A stretch of 7,975 nucleotides of DNA from an uncultured Clostridia bacterium (GTDB lineage Bacteria; Bacillota; Clostridia; Christensenellales; UBA1242). The notes under the pieces were generated by a model. It did not search any database. It was not told the DNA's origin and saw nothing but the letters and a program-made list of their open reading frames with translations. Made by a program: the position numbers and the translations under genes. The stretch covers positions 1-7,975 of the forward strand of contig CALVNU010000037.1 in the NCBI GenBank assembly GCA_944349915.1, read 5' to 3'. Shown here piece by piece: positions 5,572 through 7,975 of the stretch; positions within the stretch are counted from its first letter, which is position 1; the number at the start of each line of letters is the position of its first letter.

Positions 5572-6129
5572 ATGGATAAAATACTTTCGGATAAAGAACA
5601 AATAATTTTAGACAAATTAACCATGCTTTTTGTTATCGATAAAATGGAAATTCCTTTAACAGAAGACTCAATTTTAGACATTTGTTCTGTAAAAAACAAT
5701 TGGATTCAAAATTATATGGACTGCAAGGCTATCATTCACGATATGGTTGATAGCAAACTTTTATATAAACTTAGTAGCGATGTGGAAAATAAAAAACTTT
5801 TTGCTCTTACTTATGAAGGCAGAGAATGTCTGTCTCACTTATATAGAAGAATCCCTCTTGCTCTGCGTGAAGAAATTTCAAACTATCTACAAACCAACAG
5901 GCTAAATGTCAAATCGGCCCAAGAATATACTGCCACTTACACAAAAAATGAAGATGGCTCTTATAATGTTGTCCTTAAAATCTATGAGCCACTTATAACA
6001 ACACCAATGTTTGAACTACGCATTAAAGCACCTTCAAGACAATCTGCAAATGAAGCAATCCATAAATGGAAAACCAATGCACCTGCAATATACGAAATGA
6101 TTTATGTAAAACTTATTAATGTAGACTAA
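5572..6129 (+). CDS. DUF4364 family protein, probable winged-helix regulator
   Basis: 185 residues, matching the usual size of DUF4364, a family of uncharacterised proteins found mainly in clostridia. Seen: an N-terminal helical region at about 8-95 with the family-like pattern LFVIDKMEIPLT (19-30), a helix-turn-helix-like stretch (IHDMVDSKLLYKL, 55-67) and a wing ending LTYEGRECL (79-87); then RRIPLALREEISNYL (92-106) and a C-terminal strand-rich domain at about 110-185 (YNVVLKIYEP, HKWKTNAPAIY). The fold suggests DNA binding similar to PadR- or MarR-like regulators, but no target or ligand is known; that is inference. The start fits the family N-terminus, although no ribosome binding site is present. 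It is divergent from the 241-residue gene and convergent with rnhA; a strong terminator lies 150 bp downstream. Confidence 0.85.
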   Translation: MDKILSDKEQIILDKLTMLFVIDKMEIPLTEDSILDICSVKNNWIQNYMDCKAIIHDMVDSKLLYKLSSDVENKKLFALTYEGRECLSHLYRRIPLALREEISNYLQTNRLNVKSAQEYTATYTKNEDGSYNVVLKIYEPLITTPMFELRIKAPSRQSANEAIHKWKTNAPAIYEMIYVKLINVD

Positions 6130-6172
6130 CTAAAAATTTCTAACTCAAAAATCCTATAAAGAAAGAATTTGC

Positions 6173-6243
6173 GTTTTGCTAAACCTCCTGCAAAACTCGA
6201 ATAACTCCGTTTTGAACTACTAACTTGAGGTTGAACTACTAAC
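6173..6243. repeat. Hairpin plus tandem 13-mer after DUF4364
   Basis: GTTTTGC (6173-6179) and GCAAAAC (6190-6196) form a 7-bp hairpin with a 10-nt loop and no T-run. Then TTGAACTACTAAC occurs twice, at 6212-6224 and 6231-6243, with a 19-bp period (spacer TTGAGG). The second copy abuts the nested palindrome element. No gene lies between 6130 and 6433. Confidence 0.6.
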
Positions 6244-6363
6244 AAGGCAAGCAAATTTAAACTTCGTTTAAATTTTAAAAAAGAGACGCTCACTTAAATA
6301 GCACGTCGCTAGCAAAAAAAAATGCGTCTCTTTTTTGTCCGCTTGAAAAGCGGGCTTGCCTTG
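6243..6363. repeat. 121-bp nested palindrome element
   Basis: An outer 10-bp inverted repeat, CAAGGCAAGC (6243-6252) with GCTTGCCTTG (6354-6363), encloses three hairpins: AAATTTAAAC/GTTTAAATTT with loop TTC (6253-6275); a perfect 13-bp stem (6277-6289 with 6324-6336); and CCGCTT/AAGCGG with loop GAA (6339-6353). All arms are perfect. Together they could fold as a cloverleaf in RNA or a cruciform in DNA. It may be a REP/MITE-like dispersed element that also serves as a terminator. I see no obvious flanking duplication. Confidence 0.75.
6277..6336. terminator. Bidirectional terminator between DUF4364 and rnhA
   Basis: AAAAAAGAGACGC (6277-6289) pairs perfectly with its complement at 6324-6336. 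The six T/A bases at the foot of the stem give a T-run on either strand. It lies between two convergent genes, so it can stop both transcripts. The loop of 34 nt is larger than usual and contains a small GCT/AGC inner pairing. Confidence 0.8.
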
Positions 6364-6433
6364 CTTTATATCAATAAAGTTATAAAAACATATCAAAACT
6401 TAAAGCCTTAATAATCAACATACAAAAAACTTA

Positions 6434-6868
6434 CTAAAGTTTTTCAATCTCAGCCCTGGCAATTTTATCGCATCTATTATTCAATTCATTGTCAGCATGC
6501 CCCTTAACTTTGTTCCACTCTACTTGATGTTTAGTTAAAACCTTAAGCAATCTTTGCCAAAGGTCAACATTTAAAACTGCCTTCTTTGACGATGTTTTCC
6601 AATTATTTGCAATCCAAGAGTCAACCCAACCTTGCAAAAAAGCATTGACAACATAAGCCGAGTCGCTAAAAATTTGCACATTGCAAGGTTCTTTTAATGC
6701 TTCCAAGCCCTTAATAACTGCCATTAGCTCCATTCTATTGTTGGTTGTTTCAACTTCACCACCAGACAGAACCTTTTCATGTCCAGCATATTGCAAAATT
6801 ACCCCCCAACCACCTTTCCCAGGATTACCAGAACAAGCGCCATCAGTATATAAAACAATATTTTTCAC
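6434..6868 (-). CDS. rnhA: Ribonuclease HI
   Basis: Cuts the RNA strand of RNA-DNA hybrids (R-loops, replication primers), using Mg2+ in the cytoplasm. 144 residues, close to the bacterial type I enzyme. Catalytic residues are all present: Asp9 (YTDGACSGNPG), Glu47 (NNRMELMA), Asp69 (IFSDSAYVVNA), His124 (KVKGHADNELNN) and Asp134. The basic-protrusion region is present (GWVDSWIANNWKTSSKK, 80-96). The start is GTG (6868-6866), not ATG, with GAGG five bases upstream. It follows the HIT gene by 7 bp, and its ribosome binding site overlaps the HIT stop codon (TGAGG), so translation is probably coupled. It ends with TAG, and the terminator at 6277-6336 lies downstream. Confidence 0.97.
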   Translation of the reverse strand: MKNIVLYTDGACSGNPGKGGWGVILQYAGHEKVLSGGEVETTNNRMELMAVIKGLEALKEPCNVQIFSDSAYVVNAFLQGWVDSWIANNWKTSSKKAVLNVDLWQRLLKVLTKHQVEWNKVKGHADNELNNRCDKIARAEIEKL

Positions 6869-6875
6869 TTTTACC

Positions 6876-7280
6876 TCAATTCATTTTAAGTTTTGATTGC
6901 ATTTCAGCAAGCGATTGTTTATTTTTGCTAAGGTTTGGAAAAACTTTAAGGCCATCATCTTTAAATCTTGGCAAAATATGAAAATGAAGATGAAAAACCG
7001 ACTGTTCAGCATCCGCTCCGCTTGCGTTAAGAATATTAACTCCAGTTGCGCCACAATCATTCACATAGTGATTTGATATTTTCTGTACAGCACAAATCAC
7101 CTTTTCAAGCACTTCAGAATTGCAATCTAAAACATTTTGATAATGTTGTTTTGGAATCACCAAAGTATGACCATTTGCGTCATTGGAAATGTCTAAAAAG
7201 GCATAGACAAATTCATCTTCATATATTTTATAACTTGACATTTGCCCATTTAGAATTTTACAAAAAATACAATCCTTCAT
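6876..7280 (-). CDS. HIT-family nucleotide hydrolase (HINT-like)
   Basis: 134 residues, full length for the family. Members hydrolyse nucleoside phosphoramidates or other AMP-linked compounds; the physiological substrate here is unknown. Seen: CIFCKI at residues 4-9 (C4, C7) with HY at 46-47, which with a later His may bind zinc as in other four-ligand HIT proteins; GHTLVIPKQH (37-46); VNILNASGADAEQSVFHLHF (81-100); and the HIT motif H97-L-H99-F-H101-ILPR, in which the central His is the nucleophile. The ATG has GGGAG six bases upstream and its own promoter at 7298-7325. It is first in a two-gene operon with rnhA; the pairing looks like co-transcription of housekeeping genes rather than a shared pathway. 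Confidence 0.95.
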   Translation of the reverse strand: MKDCIFCKILNGQMSSYKIYEDEFVYAFLDISNDANGHTLVIPKQHYQNVLDCNSEVLEKVICAVQKISNHYVNDCGATGVNILNASGADAEQSVFHLHFHILPRFKDDGLKVFPNLSKNKQSLAEMQSKLKMN

Positions 7281-7297
7281 AACAAACTCCCTTTTAA

Positions 7298-7325
7298 ATT
7301 ATACAATATTTATTAATTATTACAA
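7298..7325 (-). promoter_or_regulatory. Promoter of the HIT-rnhA operon
   Basis: On the minus strand TTGTAA (7325-7320), 16 bp, then a perfect TATAAT (7303-7298). The RNA would start near 7291, leaving about 10 nt before the ATG, just enough for the GGGAG ribosome binding site (7285-7291). The -35 box touches the T-run of the preceding gene's terminator. Confidence 0.65.
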
Positions 7326-7354
7326 AATAAAAAAGAGAGATTTTTCAACCTCTC
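7325..7354 (-). terminator. Intrinsic terminator of the 134-residue gene
   Basis: On the minus strand GAGAGGTT (7354-7347), a GAAA tetraloop, and AATCTCTC (7342-7335) form an 8-bp stem with one G-U pair, followed by TTTTTTATTTT. It starts 12 bp after the stop codon. Confidence 0.9.
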
Positions 7355-7366
7355 TCATTAAAATTT

Positions 7367-7771
7367 TTATTTTTCTGAATAAAATGCTACGCTTATTTCG
7401 CCTTCACTGCTTACAGAAGTTGCTGCTTTGTGTTTTGCTTTATCGTATGCCACAAACAGATTTTCAAGTCTATCCATTTCCGAATCAGTTAACGCTCTAG
7501 AATAAAATTTTTCGCTATAAATATTGATAAGACCGCTTAAAAAGTCTGTCATTTTGTTATATAAAGCAAAATCTCTCAAGTCCTCTTTAACCTTTTTAGC
7601 CTTTCTCATTAATTTAGCAACATGTTCCCAAGCCTTCTTATCTTCTTTTGACAATGCTTCTTTTACAAATTCTTGTTCAAATTTGCCTTTTGCCATCATG
7701 CGCTCCAAGCATTCAACAGCAATCTCTTTTTCTGAACGGCTAGCAACTTTTTCATCTTTAACGCTTCCCAT
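7367..7771 (-). CDS. Unrecognised 134-residue charged helical protein
   Basis: I do not recognise this protein. It has no signal peptide, membrane segment or cysteine pair motif; its single Cys is at 20. It is very rich in Lys and Glu and looks almost entirely helical. EKEIAVECLERMMAKGKFEQ (14-33) and the basic KAWEHVAKLMRKAKKVKEDL region (46-65) could form coiled coils. DFALYNKMTDFLSGLINIYSEKFY (67-90, split over two helices) is the most hydrophobic part. The last 20 residues, with TSVSSEGEISVAFYSEK, look strand-like or loose. The ATG has a perfect AGGAGG six bases upstream, a consensus-like promoter and a strong terminator, so it is a single-gene unit and probably well expressed. It is divergent from a YjzC-like gene. 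A small cytoplasmic binding protein is possible, but no function can be assigned. Confidence 0.85.
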   Translation of the reverse strand: MGSVKDEKVASRSEKEIAVECLERMMAKGKFEQEFVKEALSKEDKKAWEHVAKLMRKAKKVKEDLRDFALYNKMTDFLSGLINIYSEKFYSRALTDSEMDRLENLFVAYDKAKHKAATSVSSEGEISVAFYSEK

Positions 7772-7796
7772 AAATTTCCTCCTTTGATATATTTAG

Positions 7797-7825
7797 ATTA
7801 TATAATACAAAAAAAATAAAGTCAA
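7797..7825 (-). promoter_or_regulatory. Strong promoter of the 134-residue gene
   Basis: On the minus strand TTGACT (7825-7820), 17 bp, then a perfect TATAAT (7802-7797): 11 of 12 consensus bases at the ideal spacing. The predicted RNA start is near 7790, giving a leader of about 20 nt with AGGAGG. A second extended -10-like TGCTAAAAT lies upstream at 7870-7862 but has no good -35. Confidence 0.85.
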
Positions 7826-7901
7826 TAGCAAATTTTTAATTTTTTCAATTTTTTTGAATAAATTTTAGCAATAATAACATGATAAATATGGGAGGTAAAA
7901 A

Positions 7902-7975
7902 ATGAAAAAATTTAGACCTGGTGAACAAGCACCAAAGTCAGGCAATTATTCTTGCTATGATTCAAAAGGCAAATG
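7902..7975 (+). CDS. YjzC-like small protein, first 24 codons only
   Basis: An ATG at 7902 preceded by GGGAGG with six-base spacing begins a frame that runs off the window. The visible residues, KKFRPGEQAPKSGNYSCYD then SKGK, match the F-[RK]-PG-x-x-[AV]-P-x-[SN]-G-x-Y start of YjzC-family proteins, small proteins of unknown function in Bacillota that are usually 50-70 residues. The match is short, so the family call is moderate. A weak promoter could be TTGAAT (7854-7859) with TAACAT (7875-7880), spacing only 15 bp. It is divergent from the 134-residue gene. Confidence 0.65.
   Translation, partial: MKKFRPGEQAPKSGNYSCYDSKGK

Noticed and set aside
6253..6353. tRNA gene in the cloverleaf-like region
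   Set aside because: No T-loop or D-loop consensus, no anticodon stem of the right geometry and A/T runs in the arms; the folding is palindromic only.
7046..7282. 78-codon plus-strand open frame
   Set aside because: Antisense to the HIT gene, whose HxHxH motif and start signals are clear.

Overview
The window is AT-rich DNA (about one third G+C by eye) from a low-GC Gram-positive bacterium (Bacillota), most likely a clostridium-like lineage. The evidence is a T-box leader in front of pheS, a four-cysteine Firmicute-type PheS, a DUF4364 protein (a clostridial family), the start of a YjzC-like gene, and strong AGGAGG/GAGG ribosome binding sites. TGA ends at least two genes (HIT and the 241-residue protein) and Trp is UGG, so the code is standard rather than mycoplasmal. 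I cannot name a species.

Left part (1-3271, minus strand): a pheS-pheT operon for phenylalanyl-tRNA synthetase. A near-consensus promoter (TTGACA, 16 bp, TATAAT) starts a leader of about 500 nt. The leader has a clear T-box Stem I with a UUC (Phe) specifier, an unusually long AT-rich hairpin region, the T-box/antiterminator and a competing terminator. pheS follows after about 200 bp with no gene. pheT, cut by the window start, follows after a 224-bp gap. That gap holds a coding-like but broken fragment, an inverted repeat and a partial copy of the pheS 3' end.

Middle (3272-6433): an A-rich spacer with AAATTGCC three times at exactly 21-bp spacing; an RluA-family pseudouridine synthase (+); a possible 33-residue cationic hydrophobic peptide (-) overlapping its 3' end; an unrecognised 241-residue protein with an acidic linker (-); and a divergently transcribed DUF4364 gene (+). 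The two complete plus-strand genes share the same layout: TTGATT, 17 bp, a -10 box, 6 bp, ATG, with no Shine-Dalgarno. This predicts leaderless mRNAs. Between the convergent DUF4364 and rnhA genes is a 304-bp structured region: a tandem 13-mer, then about 120 bp of nested palindromes whose core is a two-way terminator.

Right part (6434-7975): a HIT-family hydrolase and RNase HI in one tight minus-strand operon; a 134-residue charged helical protein of unknown function with its own strong promoter, perfect SD and terminator (-); and, divergently, the first 24 codons of a YjzC-like small protein (+).

Most genes are housekeeping (tRNA charging, RNA modification, R-loop removal). I see no CRISPR array, transposase, phage gene or obvious defence system. 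The most unusual material is non-coding: the enlarged T-box leader, the pheS-pheT gap, the nested palindrome element, the leaderless promoter pair, and the small peptide candidate.
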